Source: CAWAPD01 sp963783865
GTDB taxonomy: Bacteria > Actinomycetota > Thermoleophilia > UBA2241
Length of the DNA stretch: 64,000 bases
Direction of reading: 5' to 3'
Assembly: GCA_963783865.1 (NCBI GenBank)
Contig: CAWAPD010000003.1
Location: 558,001 to 622,000 of the forward strand
The position numbers were made by a program, and so were the translations under genes. The notes beneath the pieces were generated by a model. The model had not been told where the DNA came from, made no database searches, and worked only from the letters and a program-made list of their open reading frames with translations. Positions 23,712 to 32,662 of the stretch are shown in pieces (the stretch's first letter is position 1; every line of letters begins with the position of its first letter).

Positions 23712-24932
23712 CTACCGCCTTCTGAAACCGCGCTGAGCGGCGCGCCGCGCGCCGCCCGTGTAGACGAACTTCCCGACTCGCTTGGGCACGTCCTTCGAGT
23801 CGGGGATGTGCCGGTTCGCGTACTCGAAGCCGGGCAGATCGTGGCGATCGAGCTCGGTGCCGATCAGCCGCTCGATCGCCTTGAGCTCGTGCACGTCCTC
23901 GGCGGTCAGGAAGCTCACCGCCGTGCCGCTGGCGCCGGCCCGGGCCGTGCGCCCGATGCGATGCACGTAGTCGGGCGCGTTCATCGGGATGTCGTAGTTG
24001 ATCACGTGCGAGATGCCCTCGACGTCGATGCCGCGGGCGACGATGTCGGTGGCCACCAGCACCTTGACCTTGCCGGACTTGAAGCCGGCGAGCGCCTTCT
24101 CGCGGGCCTGCTGCGTGCGGTTCGAGTGGATCGCCTCGCCCTTGATGCCGCGCTTGGAGAGCGTGTGCGCCAGGCGCTCGGCACGATGCTTCGTGCGCGT
24201 GAACACGAGCGTGCGCTCGGGCTTGTGGTGTCGCAGGTACTCGACGAGCAGGTCGGTCTTCTGGTCGTAGACGACCGGGTACACGCGCTGATCGACCTCG
24301 TCGACCGGCATGGAGACCTCGCCGACCTGCACCCGGACCGGGTCGTGCAGCATGTCGCGCACGACCTCGATGATGCTGCGCGACATGGTGGCCGAGAAGA
24401 GCAGGTTCTGGCGCTTCTCGGGTAGGGCGCCGATGATGCGCCGCACGTCGGGCCAGAACCCCATGTCGAGCAGGCGGTCGCCTTCGTCGAGCACGAAGAT
24501 CTCGACGTGGCCGAGGTCGATGTCGCCCTGGCGCATCAGGTCGAGCAGGCGGCCGGGGGTGGCGGCCAGCACATCGATGCCGCGTCGTGCCGCCTTGGCC
24601 TGCGGCTCGTACGGCACGCCCCCGTACACGGCGACGACACTGAGAGCCGTGTTGGCGGCGGCGGCGCGCCCGACCTCCTCGATCTGGCTGGCCAGCTCGC
24701 GCGTGGGGGTGACCACGAGGGCCTTGATCCCCTTCTTCGACGAGACGCGCTGCAAGATGGGCAACACGAAGGCGGCCGTCTTGCCGGTGCCGGTCTGGGC
24801 ACAGCCGACGACGTCGCGGCCCTCGAGGACGCGCGGGATGGCCTGTTCCTGGATGGGCGTGGGCTGCTCGTAGCCCATCGCTGCGACGGCGTCGAGCAGC
24901 GGCTGGTCGAGCTTCAGCTTGGCGAAGGACAT
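23712..24932 (-). CDS. DEAD-box RNA helicase (RhlE/CshA-like) with DEGD motif II
   Basis: A 406-aa RNA helicase with the full core: Q motif (YEQPTPIQEQAIP), motif I (AQTGTGKT), Ia (PTRELA), Ib (TPGRLLD), III (SATM), IV (LVFTRTKHRAE), V (VATDIVARGID) and VI (HRIGRTARAG). Motif II reads VLDEGDRLLDMGF: the third residue of DEAD is Gly. It unwinds short RNA duplexes, probably in ribosome or mRNA handling. It ends in a basic tail (ARRAAQRGFRRR). CAAGGAG lies about 8 bases before ATG 24932. The start is unambiguous because the Q motif follows. Confidence 0.93.
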   Translation of the reverse strand: MSFAKLKLDQPLLDAVAAMGYEQPTPIQEQAIPRVLEGRDVVGCAQTGTGKTAAFVLPILQRVSSKKGIKALVVTPTRELASQIEEVGRAAAANTALSVVAVYGGVPYEPQAKAARRGIDVLAATPGRLLDLMRQGDIDLGHVEIFVLDEGDRLLDMGFWPDVRRIIGALPEKRQNLLFSATMSRSIIEVVRDMLHDPVRVQVGEVSMPVDEVDQRVYPVVYDQKTDLLVEYLRHHKPERTLVFTRTKHRAERLAHTLSKRGIKGEAIHSNRTQQAREKALAGFKSGKVKVLVATDIVARGIDVEGISHVINYDIPMNAPDYVHRIGRTARAGASGTAVSFLTAEDVHELKAIERLIGTELDRHDLPGFEYANRHIPDSKDVPKRVGKFVYTGGARRAAQRGFRRR

Positions 24933-25371
24933 ATGCGAAGACTCCTTGAGAACGTGAGGTGGCCGGCGAGCCTACCTATGTTGTGAGGACGCTGCCGGTC
25001 GCACTCAGGTCTCTCGGGTCAGGGGGAAGGGAGAGGATCCGCGGCCGCCGGTGCGGCGCAGGATCTGAACCGGCTCTCCTGGGGATTACGACAATCACCA
25101 TAGCAGGTATGCCCGCCGGCGACAAGGTCGAAGCCTCCGGCGGGCACGCTCGTCGCACGCTCGCGACCCGGCGCGCCTCCACCGTCCATAGTATGTGTTT
25201 TCGCTGCTTACGTACGCTTTTCGGCGTTCCGGGGCGGGTGGACATCGGTCCGCGGACCCGCTAAGGTACCCGACGGCCGCGCGGTCGCCGCCCGGCCGGC
25301 CCGCGACATCGCGGCAGCGCAAGCTGGGTCGGTAGCACGGACGACCGCGAGAACGCTCCGAAGGGACGGGT
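24933..25371. other. 439-bp divergent intergenic region
   Basis: Contains the leaders of the divergent DEAD-box and phosphoesterase genes. A hairpin GCCCGCCGG/CCGGCGGGC (25111-25145, 17-base loop) and another imperfect one near 25035-25065 are visible. The 3' part (about 25185-25225) is AT-richer (CATAGTATGTGTTTTCGC) and probably contains a promoter. I see no credible gene. Confidence 0.4.
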
Positions 25372-26431
25372 ATGCAACAGCGCCCCAGAAGACGTCCTAT
25401 CCGCACGAACCCTCACTCTCCTCACCGCACTGCTGATCGGGGTGATGGCCGCCGCTGCCCTTGCGGCCGTCAGGCCGAGCCTGGCGACGGCGGCGACCCG
25501 TTTCTCGTTCGCCGCCTTCGGCGACGCCAATTCGAGCGGTTCCAAGCTGCCGCCCGCGCCGTTCACCAAGGTGATGAACGGCATCGACGCCAGCAGCGTG
25601 ACCCTGGCCGTCTCGACCGGCGACTTCATCAACGACCTGCCTGACTCGTCCGGCAGCAGCTTCAGCGCCTACCTCGGCCAGGAGTCCGCGCACATCGGCG
25701 TGCCCGTGCTGCGCGCCTCGGGCGACAACGACCACCTCAACGACTCGTCCAGGCTCTCGGCGTGGGACAAGGCCTTCTCGGGCCTGTCCACCAAGGCCGA
25801 CTCGCAGCGGCGCTGGTTCGCCGCCAAGCGCGGTGGTATCCACTTCATCTTCCTCGGCACCGACGTCGCCGGACGCCTCGGGTACATCGGCTACTCGAGC
25901 CAGACCTCGTCGTCGAACAGCGCCCAGGCGAAGTGGCTGGTCAAGCAGCTCAAGGGCGAGCCCCGGCCGGCGACGATCGTCGTCGTCATGCACGAGCCCC
26001 TCGTGCACGGCAAGTCCACGGGCGCCTATACGAAGAGCCACGCCGCCGAGGCGACGGCGCTCAAGGCGCTCTTCAAGAAGTACGGCGTCGACATGGTCAT
26101 CGCCGGTCACACCCACGTGTTCCGTCGCACCATGGTCGGCGGGATCCCCTACCTGCAGGTGCCGGCCGCCGCGAGCCAGTCGCACACGAGCTTCGGCTCG
26201 TCGACCGACGGCGGCATCATCCCCAGGCTGGGCTCGCACGAAGCCGGCTGGCAGACCAGCTCGTCCTACAAGGGATTCCTCAAGATCCGGTACAACGCCT
26301 CGAGGCGCACGCTGACGCTGGTGGTCGAGAAGGTCAGCGGCAGCAGCGGCGCCGTGAGCAGCGCCCAGGACCAGTCGAAGAACGGCAACAAGCTCGGCGG
26401 CACGTTCCACGACGTGAAGGCCCGCCGCTAG
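25372..26431 (+). CDS. exported calcineurin-like metallophosphoesterase (frameshifted near the start)
   Basis: A secreted metallophosphoesterase with metal-binding motifs FGDAN, STGDFIND, SGDNDHL (in place of GNHD/E), VMHEPLVHG and IAGHTHVF. The continuous frame has GTG 25442 as its first start, which cuts a signal peptide in half. ATG 25372, preceded by AAGGGACGGG, begins RRRPIRT in another frame; removing one base near 25403-25411 joins it to LTLLTALLIGVMAAAALA, a normal signal peptide, giving about 352 aa. The C-terminal 90 residues are Ser/Gly-rich. The substrate is unknown. A 20-bp terminator hairpin follows. Confidence 0.8.
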
Positions 26432-26440
26432 TGATCTAGA

Positions 26441-26484
26441 GGCGCGGTGAGGCGGGGAGCGTCGGCTCCCCGCCTCACCGCGCC
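26441..26484 (+). terminator. 20-bp perfect terminator hairpin
   Basis: A perfect 20-bp stem (26441-26460 with 26465-26484) around GTCG, nine bases after the phosphoesterase stop. The downstream sequence CGCTCTTCTCC is weakly T-rich. Confidence 0.75.
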
Positions 26485-26898
26485 CGCTCTTCTCCGTAGC
26501 TCTCCCCGACGGCCCATGGAGGCCGTCTTCGTGTGCCCGCCTGCGCTCAATCGAGCGCGCAGGCGGGCCGCCCCGCGATTCCACCGGATGCGTCTGGCGT
26601 TCTCCCCGCCTGCTGACGCACCCACCTCAGACAACACTTCCTGGCCGTCCACGGCCGCGCTCACCCCACTCTCGCGACCGGCATTCAGGCTGCGTACGGC
26701 CGTGGTCGCACGCCTAAAGAATCCGGACTACGAGTCGACTGCTACCCCGTAGAACACACCGTCGCGAACCCAACGCGAGCGGGTCCGGAGCTGGTCCGGG
26801 CGGGACTGGACTGCGAAGCGCGCGCAGGGTGCGCCGCAGCGTCACAGGCAGACGCGCGACGCGCCGACAGTCCCGACGAGAGGACGGAGCACGGAGCG
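26485..26898. other. 414-bp intergenic region with a second hairpin
   Basis: No convincing gene. A 12-bp hairpin GCCCGCCTGCGC/GCGCAGGCGGGC sits at 26535-26568. The sequence after about 26640 is less GC-rich and presumably holds the promoter of the alginate-lyase gene, but no clear -35/-10 pair is recognised. Confidence 0.4.
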
Positions 26899-28920
26899 AT
26901 GGACGACGGCGAAGCACGGACACCCCTCTCCCCGCACGCACGACACCTGGCACTGGTCGCCCTGGCGGCGACCGCGTGCACCCTCCTTACCCTCGCCGGC
27001 TCGGCGTCGGCGGCCACCCGGCCCCACGGCCACGCCGGCACGCTGCGCCATCGCGCGGCGCCCCTGATGCTTCGGTTCCACGGTGCCCTGCCGGCCACGC
27101 CGGCCGCACCGCTGTCCGAAGGGCTGACGGCGACATCCTCGACCTACCAGAAGGGCAACGATCCCGCGCACGCCAACGACGGCGACTCGAGCACGCGCTG
27201 GGCGGCGTCCAGTGGCAGCTACCCGCAGTGGTGGCAGGTCGACCTCGGCGCCACGTGCACGGTCGACCGTGTGCAGGTCCACTGGTACAGGACCCACAGC
27301 CGGAGATACACGACGATGGTCCAGGCCTCGTGCGACGGCGCGACCTGGACCACCCTCGCGGCCGGCGCGCAGGCCCGGTACGTGCGCGTCACGGTCACCG
27401 GGGGGACGCACGGCTGGGCCTCGGCCTACGAGATCCGCGTCATCGGCTCGGCGGTTGCCGTGTCGCCCACCCCGCCGACGGAGACACCCTCGCCGAGCCC
27501 GACGGCCTCGGCGACCGGCTCGCCGACCCCGACCCCGACCCCGACCGCGTCGGCCTCACCGACCCCGACCCCGACCGCGTCGGCCTCGCCGACCCCGACC
27601 CCGACCGCGTCGGCCTCACCGACCCCGACGCCCACTCCGACGGCCACCAGGACGCCGACGCCGACCCCGACCGCTACGCCCACTCCGACCCCGACCGCGT
27701 CGGCCACGCCGACCCCGACGCCGACCGCGACGGCGACAAAGACGCCCACACCGACGCCTACAGCTACGGCCACGCCGACGCCAACGCCGACGCCCACAGC
27801 GACCGCTGCCGCCACGGGCTTCCTGCTCATGGACACGGCGGCGGTCAAGGCCCACATAGCGGCCGGCGACCAGCCCTTCAAGAGCGGCCTCGCCAGCATC
27901 GTCTCGCAGGCCAACTCGGCGTTGAACAAGACGCCCAAGGTCTATCCCGGCCTCACCACCGGGTGCGATCCGCACGTGCTCGACAGCTATCAGGACGCGC
28001 ACTGGGTGCGGACGCTCGCCCTCGCGTACGGTTTGACCGGCAACACGGCCTACCGCGACAAGGCGCGCTCCGCTATCGAGGCGTGGGCGGCTGGCAACGC
28101 GCCTCACGGCTGGACCTCGTCTGCGCCCTACGGCAACAAGACAGACACGGGCCAGATGCAGGCGCTGACCTACTGGCCCTTCGCCTACGCTGCCAGCCTG
28201 GTGTATCCCGACGGCCTTCCCGCCTCGGTACAGGACTGGGGCAAGTCGATCATCACCGCGATGCACCAGTGCCTGGTCAACGTCGACTTGGCCACGGTGA
28301 CCGCCGACGGCACGTCGCGCGAGGCCTACCGCTGGAACAGCAACCTCACCCAGCTCAAGGTCGACTACGTGCGCGGCGGCGACTTCGTGCTGTTCGAGCT
28401 CGGCTGCGACGCGGCCTGGGCGCACCTGGTCGGCGACAAGGCGACGCAGGACTGGGTCTTCGACCCGGCCAACCAGGTCGGTGCGCCGAAGGCTATCCAC
28501 TCGGCCATCCAGCCCGACAACAGCGGCGACACGTACGGCACCTCGCCGGCGCCCGAGAAGAACATCATCAAGCACGTGCCGCCGGACGCGCACGACGGCC
28601 TGACCTACTCGACCTACAACGCCCGCATCGCCCACCTCCTGGCGATCGAAGGCCAGAACCTCGGCTACGGGACGCTCACGTCGTACACCGCCGCGCTCAA
28701 GCACACGTGGGACTGGCTGGGCTCGTTCACGCCGCCGAACAACCCGCTGAGCTGGCCCGACCTGTCGGCCACTCCCGAGTGGACGACGAGCGACCCCAGG
28801 TTCATGCTCGGGCTCAGCCTGGAGCCGGGTAACACGCACTTTGCGGAGATCGTCGGGTCGTCGCAGGCGAGCGCCTGCGACGGCCAGATCGCCGGCCCCC
28901 TGTGGGTGTTGCTGCGATGA
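26899..28920 (+). CDS. secreted alginate-lyase-family protein with F5/8-type C domain and Thr-Pro linker
   Basis: A 673-aa exported multidomain protein. A signal peptide covers about residues 1-38. Residues 70-185 are an F5/8-type C (discoidin) carbohydrate-binding domain (NDGDSSTRWAAS, WWQVDLGAT, RYVRVTVTG). A Pro/Thr/Ser-rich linker runs about 190-305. The rest is an alginate-lyase (PF05426-type) alpha-barrel (ALAYGLTGNTAYRDKA, GHTDTGQMQ-like KTDTGQMQALTYWPF, NSNLTQLKVDYV). It probably degrades an extracellular uronate polysaccharide. GGAGC precedes ATG 26899. It stands alone with its own terminator. Confidence 0.85.
   Translation: MDDGEARTPLSPHARHLALVALAATACTLLTLAGSASAATRPHGHAGTLRHRAAPLMLRFHGALPATPAAPLSEGLTATSSTYQKGNDPAHANDGDSSTRWAASSGSYPQWWQVDLGATCTVDRVQVHWYRTHSRRYTTMVQASCDGATWTTLAAGAQARYVRVTVTGGTHGWASAYEIRVIGSAVAVSPTPPTETPSPSPTASATGSPTPTPTPTASASPTPTPTASASPTPTPTASASPTPTPTPTATRTPTPTPTATPTPTPTASATPTPTPTATATKTPTPTPTATATPTPTPTPTATAAATGFLLMDTAAVKAHIAAGDQPFKSGLASIVSQANSALNKTPKVYPGLTTGCDPHVLDSYQDAHWVRTLALAYGLTGNTAYRDKARSAIEAWAAGNAPHGWTSSAPYGNKTDTGQMQALTYWPFAYAASLVYPDGLPASVQDWGKSIITAMHQCLVNVDLATVTADGTSREAYRWNSNLTQLKVDYVRGGDFVLFELGCDAAWAHLVGDKATQDWVFDPANQVGAPKAIHSAIQPDNSGDTYGTSPAPEKNIIKHVPPDAHDGLTYSTYNARIAHLLAIEGQNLGYGTLTSYTAALKHTWDWLGSFTPPNNPLSWPDLSATPEWTTSDPRFMLGLSLEPGNTHFAEIVGSSQASACDGQIAGPLWVLLR
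27531..27620 (+). repeat. three tandem 30-bp units in the Thr-Pro linker
   Basis: Three near-identical 30-base units (27531, 27561, 27591), each starting GACCCCGACCCCGACC and differing at one base. They code for the TPTPTPTASASP-type linker. The wider low-complexity region runs about 27475-27808 and is prone to expansion or contraction. Confidence 0.8.
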
Positions 28921-28961
28921 ACGCCGGTCTGCATCCACGCTGACGAGCGCGCCGGGGGTAC

Positions 28962-28997
28962 GGGGCGGCGGGGGAGCGGAAGCTCCCCCGCCGCCCC
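28962..28997 (+). terminator. intrinsic terminator after the alginate-lyase gene
   Basis: A 16-bp perfect stem (28962-28977 with 28982-28997) closes a GGAA loop and is followed by TTCTTGGTT. It is the window's clearest classical terminator. Confidence 0.8.
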
Positions 28998-29095
28998 TTC
29001 TTGGTTGCCGCCATCCCTGCTCGCGTCCGCCACACCACTGACCCCGCCATCCGTACCTGCTGGTATCATCCTCGCCGGTCGGCGGGAGGAGACAC

Positions 29096-29551
29096 ATGCG
29101 GGTCGGGGTTCTGTCGGATACGCACGGCGTGCTTCATAAGGACGTGTTGGCGGCGCTGGCCGGGGTGGAGCAGATCCTGCACGCCGGCGACGTGGGCGGG
29201 GGTGTGCTCGACCGGCTGCAGGCGATCGCGCCGGTCGTCGCCGTGCGCGGCAACACCGACTATGGCTCCGACCTGCCGCCCGAGCGGCTGGTCGACATAG
29301 AGGAGCGTCGCCTGCTGGTGATCCACCAGCGGGGCGACGCCCTGGCCCTGCACCAGCCGCTCCTCGAAGGGCTGGCGGCGGTGATCTACGGCCACTCGCA
29401 CAAGCCGGAGATCGTGTGGCAGGACGGCGTGCTCTACCTCAACCCCGGCGCCGCCGGGCCGTCGCGCTTCGGGTTGCCTCGCAGCCTGGCGATCCTCGAG
29501 GTCGGCGCCGAGCTCAGACCGGAGATCGTGCCGCTCGGCGCCGCGGGGTAG
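29096..29551 (+). CDS. YfcE/MJ0936-family phosphodiesterase
   Basis: A 151-aa cytoplasmic metallophosphodiesterase with all five metal motifs: SDTHG, HAGDVG, RGNTD, IHQRGD (replacing the usual THG) and YGHSHKP, then LNPGAAG. Small YfcE-type enzymes hydrolyse phosphodiesters such as cyclic nucleotides or artificial substrates; the natural substrate is unknown. GGAGGAG precedes ATG 29096. It stands alone after a strong terminator. Confidence 0.9.
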   Translation: MRVGVLSDTHGVLHKDVLAALAGVEQILHAGDVGGGVLDRLQAIAPVVAVRGNTDYGSDLPPERLVDIEERRLLVIHQRGDALALHQPLLEGLAAVIYGHSHKPEIVWQDGVLYLNPGAAGPSRFGLPRSLAILEVGAELRPEIVPLGAAG

Positions 29552-29593
29552 AGCGACCTGTCCCGGCTGCGGTCCAGCGCCGGCGACGCGAGC

Positions 29594-30445
29594 CTAGAGG
29601 TCGAGGACCCGTATCGAAAGCCGCCGCACCGTCTCCGGGTCGCTGTGCGAGAAGAACTGGCTGCGCCCGGTGTCCAGCGACGCCATCCGGTCCATCTCGT
29701 CCTGGTCCAGCTCGAAGTCCCAGATGGCGAAGTTCTCGGCGATCCTTTCTGCGTGGACCGACTTGGGGATCGCGACCACGCCTCGCTGCACGAGCCAGCG
29801 GAGCACGACCTGGGCGACCGACTTGCCGTGAGCGCTCGCGACCGCGGCCAGGACCTCGTTGCCGAACAGGCCGTTCCTCCCCTCGGCGAACGGTCCCCAG
29901 GACTCGATCTGGACACCTTCCTCCCGCATGACCGCGGCGGCCTCCACCTGCTGACAAAACGGGTTCGTCTCGATCTGGTCCACAGCAGGGACGACGTCGT
30001 TGTGAAGGATCAGGTCGACGAGGCGATCGGCGGCGAAGTTGCTGACGCCGATCGCCCGCACCTTACCCGCGCGGTAGAGCTCCTCCATGGCGCGCCATGC
30101 GCCGTAGTAGTCGCCGAAGGGCTGGTGGATGAGATAGAGGTCGAGGTGGTCGAGCTGCAGGCGCCGCACCGACTTCTCGAAGGCCAGCTTCGTGCGTTCG
30201 TAACCGGCGTCCTGGATCCAGACCTTGGTCGTGACGAAGAGCTCGTCCCTCGGTACGCCGCTGCGCCTCAGAGCCCGACCGACCGCCTCTTCGTTCATGT
30301 AGGAGGCGGCGGTGTCGAACAGGCGGTATCCGGCTTCGGCCGCGTCGAGGACGGCCTGCTCGCAGACCGCGGGGTCGGGCACCTGGAAGACGCCGAAGCC
30401 GAGCGCCGGCATCTCGACGCCGTTGTTCAACGTCACGTACTGCAT
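29594..30445 (-). CDS. aldo/keto reductase
   Basis: A 283-aa aldo/keto reductase of the 2,5-diketo-D-gluconate reductase type, an NADPH-dependent carbonyl reductase. It starts MQYVTLNNGVEMPALGFG; catalytic residues are Asp and Tyr in RLFDTAASYMNE, Lys in VTTKVW and His in LYLIHQPFG; the cofactor site has AIPKSVHAERI. ATG 30445 is chosen because GGTGGAG precedes it and the family begins there. The substrate is not predictable. It is convergent with the phosphodiesterase gene. Confidence 0.92.
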   Translation of the reverse strand: MQYVTLNNGVEMPALGFGVFQVPDPAVCEQAVLDAAEAGYRLFDTAASYMNEEAVGRALRRSGVPRDELFVTTKVWIQDAGYERTKLAFEKSVRRLQLDHLDLYLIHQPFGDYYGAWRAMEELYRAGKVRAIGVSNFAADRLVDLILHNDVVPAVDQIETNPFCQQVEAAAVMREEGVQIESWGPFAEGRNGLFGNEVLAAVASAHGKSVAQVVLRWLVQRGVVAIPKSVHAERIAENFAIWDFELDQDEMDRMASLDTGRSQFFSHSDPETVRRLSIRVLDL

Positions 30446-30537
30446 GGACTCCACCTGCTTCCGGGTCTGGAGCTCGGATCGCGCAGAACCTCTGCTCGCG
30501 GACACAGCATTCTCTCATTCCCGAGAAGAACGCGAAC

Positions 30538-30557
30538 GAGGCGCCCGAAGGCGCCTC
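30538..30557 (-). terminator. terminator of tRNA-Pro
   Basis: On the minus strand GAGGCGCC-TTCG-GGCGCCTC is followed by GTTCGCGTTCTTCT: an 8-bp stem, a TTCG tetraloop and a T-rich tail, beginning eight bases after the tRNA 3' end. Confidence 0.8.
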
Positions 30558-30565
30558 GCAGAAGA

Positions 30566-30642
<77 letters not shown>

Positions 30643-30700
30643 ACCGGAAGGGCGAGTATACCCAAGGGAGCCTGGGGTGTCAGCTGGGCGGCGGGTGAGC

Positions 30701-31045
30701 TCAGTCTTGCCCGACTATATCGACCGAGATCTCCACCGCCGGAATCGTTGCCCTGTTCTCAAGCCAGTGTGTGGTCTTCCTATCCTCGGGCCAGCCCACT
30801 CCCGGCCCATAGTCCGTAGCGACTCCATCTCGATGGTCGGTGATCGTTCCTTGCAGTATGTAGACGGTGCCCGGTCTGCCTTCATGGTCGTGAATCGGGC
30901 CGAAGACGCCTCCAGGCTCGATGGTCACCATACGCATCCGAAGTTGGCGCCCCGCCATGCCCTCGATCTCAGGGCCAAGGTCAACCGTTGCGAGCAACTC
31001 CACCGCAACACCTTGCGTCTCAGGTGCCACCTGTTCGTTGCTCAT
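30701..31045 (-). CDS. small cupin-domain protein
   Basis: A 114-aa single-cupin protein. The cupin metal site is visible in IEPGGVFGPIHDHEGRPGTVYILQG, and a second motif region lies in GVGWPEDRKTTHWLENRA. Such proteins bind a metal and a small ligand; the function cannot be assigned. GAGGAGAG precedes ATG 31045. It is the lowest-coordinate gene of a cassette-like group on the minus strand, between tRNA-Pro and an attC-like site. Unlike the next two genes, it has no recognisable attC after its own stop. Confidence 0.8.
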   Translation of the reverse strand: MSNEQVAPETQGVAVELLATVDLGPEIEGMAGRQLRMRMVTIEPGGVFGPIHDHEGRPGTVYILQGTITDHRDGVATDYGPGVGWPEDRKTTHWLENRATIPAVEISVDIVGQD

Positions 31046-31071
31046 CGTGCTCTCCTCTCGGTACTTCCAGG

Positions 31072-31147
31072 GCCTAACGTCGGGACGTTGAGCTGCGGGG
31101 GCTCACCCCAGCGCCAGGCGTCGACGCTGTGCGAGACGAAGTTGCCG
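31072..31147. repeat. possible degenerate attC-like site
   Basis: R''-like GCCTAAC (31072-31078) and GTT-starting GTTGCCG (31141-31147) are 76 bp apart overall. The inner arms (TTGAGCTGCG and CGCTGTGCGAGACG) pair only poorly. It is listed as tentative next to two better sites. Confidence 0.3.
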
Positions 31148-31198
31148 GTCAGAGTGATCGCGTCCCTGCCGCCGAGAAGATCGCGGCCGGGCTTCACT

Positions 31199-31286
31199 CC
31201 TCAACAATCTCACACATGAGCTGCGCCCGTTGCGGATGGACAGTACATCACGCTGTCTGGGCGTCTGCTCGAACGCCTTGTTGGAC
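31199..31286. repeat. attC-like recombination site downstream of the SDR gene
   Basis: 88 bp. R''-like CCTCAAC (31199-31205) and R' GTTGGAC (31280-31286, full match to GTTRRRY) lie at the ends. Inner arms GAGC-TG-CGCCC (31218-31228) and GGGCG-TCT-GCTC (31259-31270) pair with a mismatched bulge. It shares CACATGAGC and CTGCTCGA with the site at 32088-32174. It ends ten bases before the SDR stop codon. Confidence 0.6.
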
Positions 31287-31296
31287 GCCACTCCCA

Positions 31297-32067
31297 CTAC
31301 TCCCGCAACCGTTCCCAGCCGCCGTCACAGGTCAAGGCCTGACCGGTGATCCAGCGAGCGGCATCAGAGCACAGGAAGGCGACCAGGCCGGCCACATCGT
31401 CCGGTGTGCCGATGCGACCCATCGGGCTCCAGCGCTTCACGGCGGCCTTGATGTCGGCGTCCATCCAGCCGGTGTCGTTGGGACCGGGGTTCACGGCGTT
31501 GACCGTGATGCCCTTGGCGGCCAGCTCGCCGGCGCAGCTGAACGTGATCCACTCGATGGCGCCCTTGCTGGCCGCGTAGGCGATCTCGCCCACCAGCGGT
31601 GGCCCGCTGAGGAAGTTGACGATGCGGCCGCTGCCGGCGGGCTCGCGGAAGCGACGAGCGAACTCTGCCGAGAGCAGCAAGGTGGCGCGCGCATTGACGG
31701 CCATGTGACGGTCGAAGTCCTCGGCCGTGCAGTCGAGCAGGCCACCGCGTGTCGAGTGTGCGGCGCAGTTGACCAGAGCGCGCACCGGGCCGAGCGTTTC
31801 GGCCGCGTCGAACACGGCTGACGAGGCGGCGGGATCAGCGAGGTCTGCCTCGACCCACAGCGCCCGGCCGTTCTGCCGCAGCGCTTCGGCCAACTCGTCC
31901 GCATCTGTGGAGCGGCTACCCCAGGGCATCGACTCATCGTAGGGACGAAAGCCGGTCGCCGCGATCTCCCAGCCGTCGCGCGACAGAGCGGCGCAGATGG
32001 CGGCAGCGATGCCTGCCTTGCGGCTGACTCCGGTCACCACTGCGGTTGGTCCCGCTTGTGTTGTCAC
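31297..32067 (-). CDS. short-chain dehydrogenase/reductase (SDR)
   Basis: A 256-aa SDR oxidoreductase. The cofactor motif TGVSRKAGIA is near the N-terminus, followed by NCAAH (in place of NNAG) and the catalytic YAASK preceded by FLSG, then NAVNPGPNDTGWMD. It resembles 3-ketoacyl-ACP reductase-like SDRs; the substrate is unknown. GTG 32067, after GGGGGG, is preferred over an upstream in-frame ATG at 32103 that would run into the neighbouring attC-like site. It lies between two attC-like sites and looks like a mobile gene cassette. Confidence 0.85.
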   Translation of the reverse strand: MTTQAGPTAVVTGVSRKAGIAAAICAALSRDGWEIAATGFRPYDESMPWGSRSTDADELAEALRQNGRALWVEADLADPAASSAVFDAAETLGPVRALVNCAAHSTRGGLLDCTAEDFDRHMAVNARATLLLSAEFARRFREPAGSGRIVNFLSGPPLVGEIAYAASKGAIEWITFSCAGELAAKGITVNAVNPGPNDTGWMDADIKAAVKRWSPMGRIGTPDDVAGLVAFLCSDAARWITGQALTCDGGWERLRE

Positions 32068-32087
32068 TGACCCCCCAGTCGATGTGC

Positions 32088-32174
32088 GTCTAACGTATCG
32101 CACATGAGCAGCTCGGGCCGCCGCTCATCTCTGGCGCAACCCTACAGCGAGCCTGCTCGATGTGCTTGTTAGCA
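32088..32174. repeat. attC-like recombination site downstream of the membrane-protein gene
   Basis: 87 bp. R'' GTCTAAC (32088-32094) pairs with GTTAG of R' (32168-32174). L'' GCACATGAGCAG (32100-32111) pairs with CTGCTC-G-ATGTGC (32153-32165), leaving one unpaired G. This R''-spacer-L''...L'-spacer-R' layout with an extrahelical base is the structural hallmark of integron attC sites. It lies four bases from the membrane-protein stop. Confidence 0.7.
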
Positions 32175-32178
32175 CCCC

Positions 32179-32643
32179 TCACCGCGGCGCTTCGCGAGCG
32201 GTCCGCCACGGCTTGAAGCGAGACAAGGCAAGAGCAACCAGCAGGGCGAGAAGCTGGGCGACCATGACCGCGGCGATGAGGACCGGGCGGCCGCCACCGT
32301 TGCTGAGCGAACGAGCGCCCGGGTGAACGCCGGCGATCCCCGAGGCCACCACGGCCAGCGCCAGCAGCCACTTGGCCAGGATCCAGCGGTGACGCACAAA
32401 GCCCCAGCCGCCCCACAGGCTCTGCACGAGGCCGATCAGGATGGTCGTTACGGCCATCGCCGCGGTGAGGTTCTCGACTGTCGCCACGTCGCCCCAGGTG
32501 GCGCGTTGCGCCGGGGTGGTCGACGCAAGACCGGTGGAGATCGCCAGGGTGATCATCGCCACCAGACAACCGAGCCAGGCCGAGGTCACCGCCACATGGC
32601 AGACCCACAGGATGCGGCTCGATGTCGGTGCCAGATGTCTCAC
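32179..32643 (-). CDS. four-helix membrane protein (DUF2269-like)
   Basis: A 154-aa integral membrane protein with four hydrophobic helices at about residues 14-36, 58-80, 86-105 and 120-142, resembling the DUF2269 family of predicted membrane proteins. The function is unknown. GTG 32643 is preceded by AGGAGAG. It is flanked by an attC-like site immediately after its stop and a weaker candidate upstream, so it appears to be a gene cassette. Confidence 0.7.
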   Translation of the reverse strand: MRHLAPTSSRILWVCHVAVTSAWLGCLVAMITLAISTGLASTTPAQRATWGDVATVENLTAAMAVTTILIGLVQSLWGGWGFVRHRWILAKWLLALAVVASGIAGVHPGARSLSNGGGRPVLIAAVMVAQLLALLVALALSRFKPWRTAREAPR

Positions 32644-32662
32644 GCTGACGCTCTCCTGGTGG

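Noticed and set aside
25020..25145. Hairpins upstream of the DEAD-box gene as a riboswitch
   Set aside because: The stems are simple and no known riboswitch core is recognisable; a cold-response leader is possible but not supported.
24976..25245. 89-codon minus-strand open frame upstream of the DEAD-box gene
   Set aside because: No ribosome-binding site, no recognisable motif and overlap with the presumed leader and promoter region; treated as non-coding.
26447..26752. 101-codon frame downstream of the phosphoesterase terminator
   Set aside because: It starts inside a terminator hairpin, is Arg/Pro/Ala-rich and has no signal or domain; likely chance.
27475..27808. Repeat array resembling CRISPR-like periodicity
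   Set aside because: The 30-base units have no unique spacers; they are tandem codons for a Thr-Pro-Ser linker inside a secreted enzyme.
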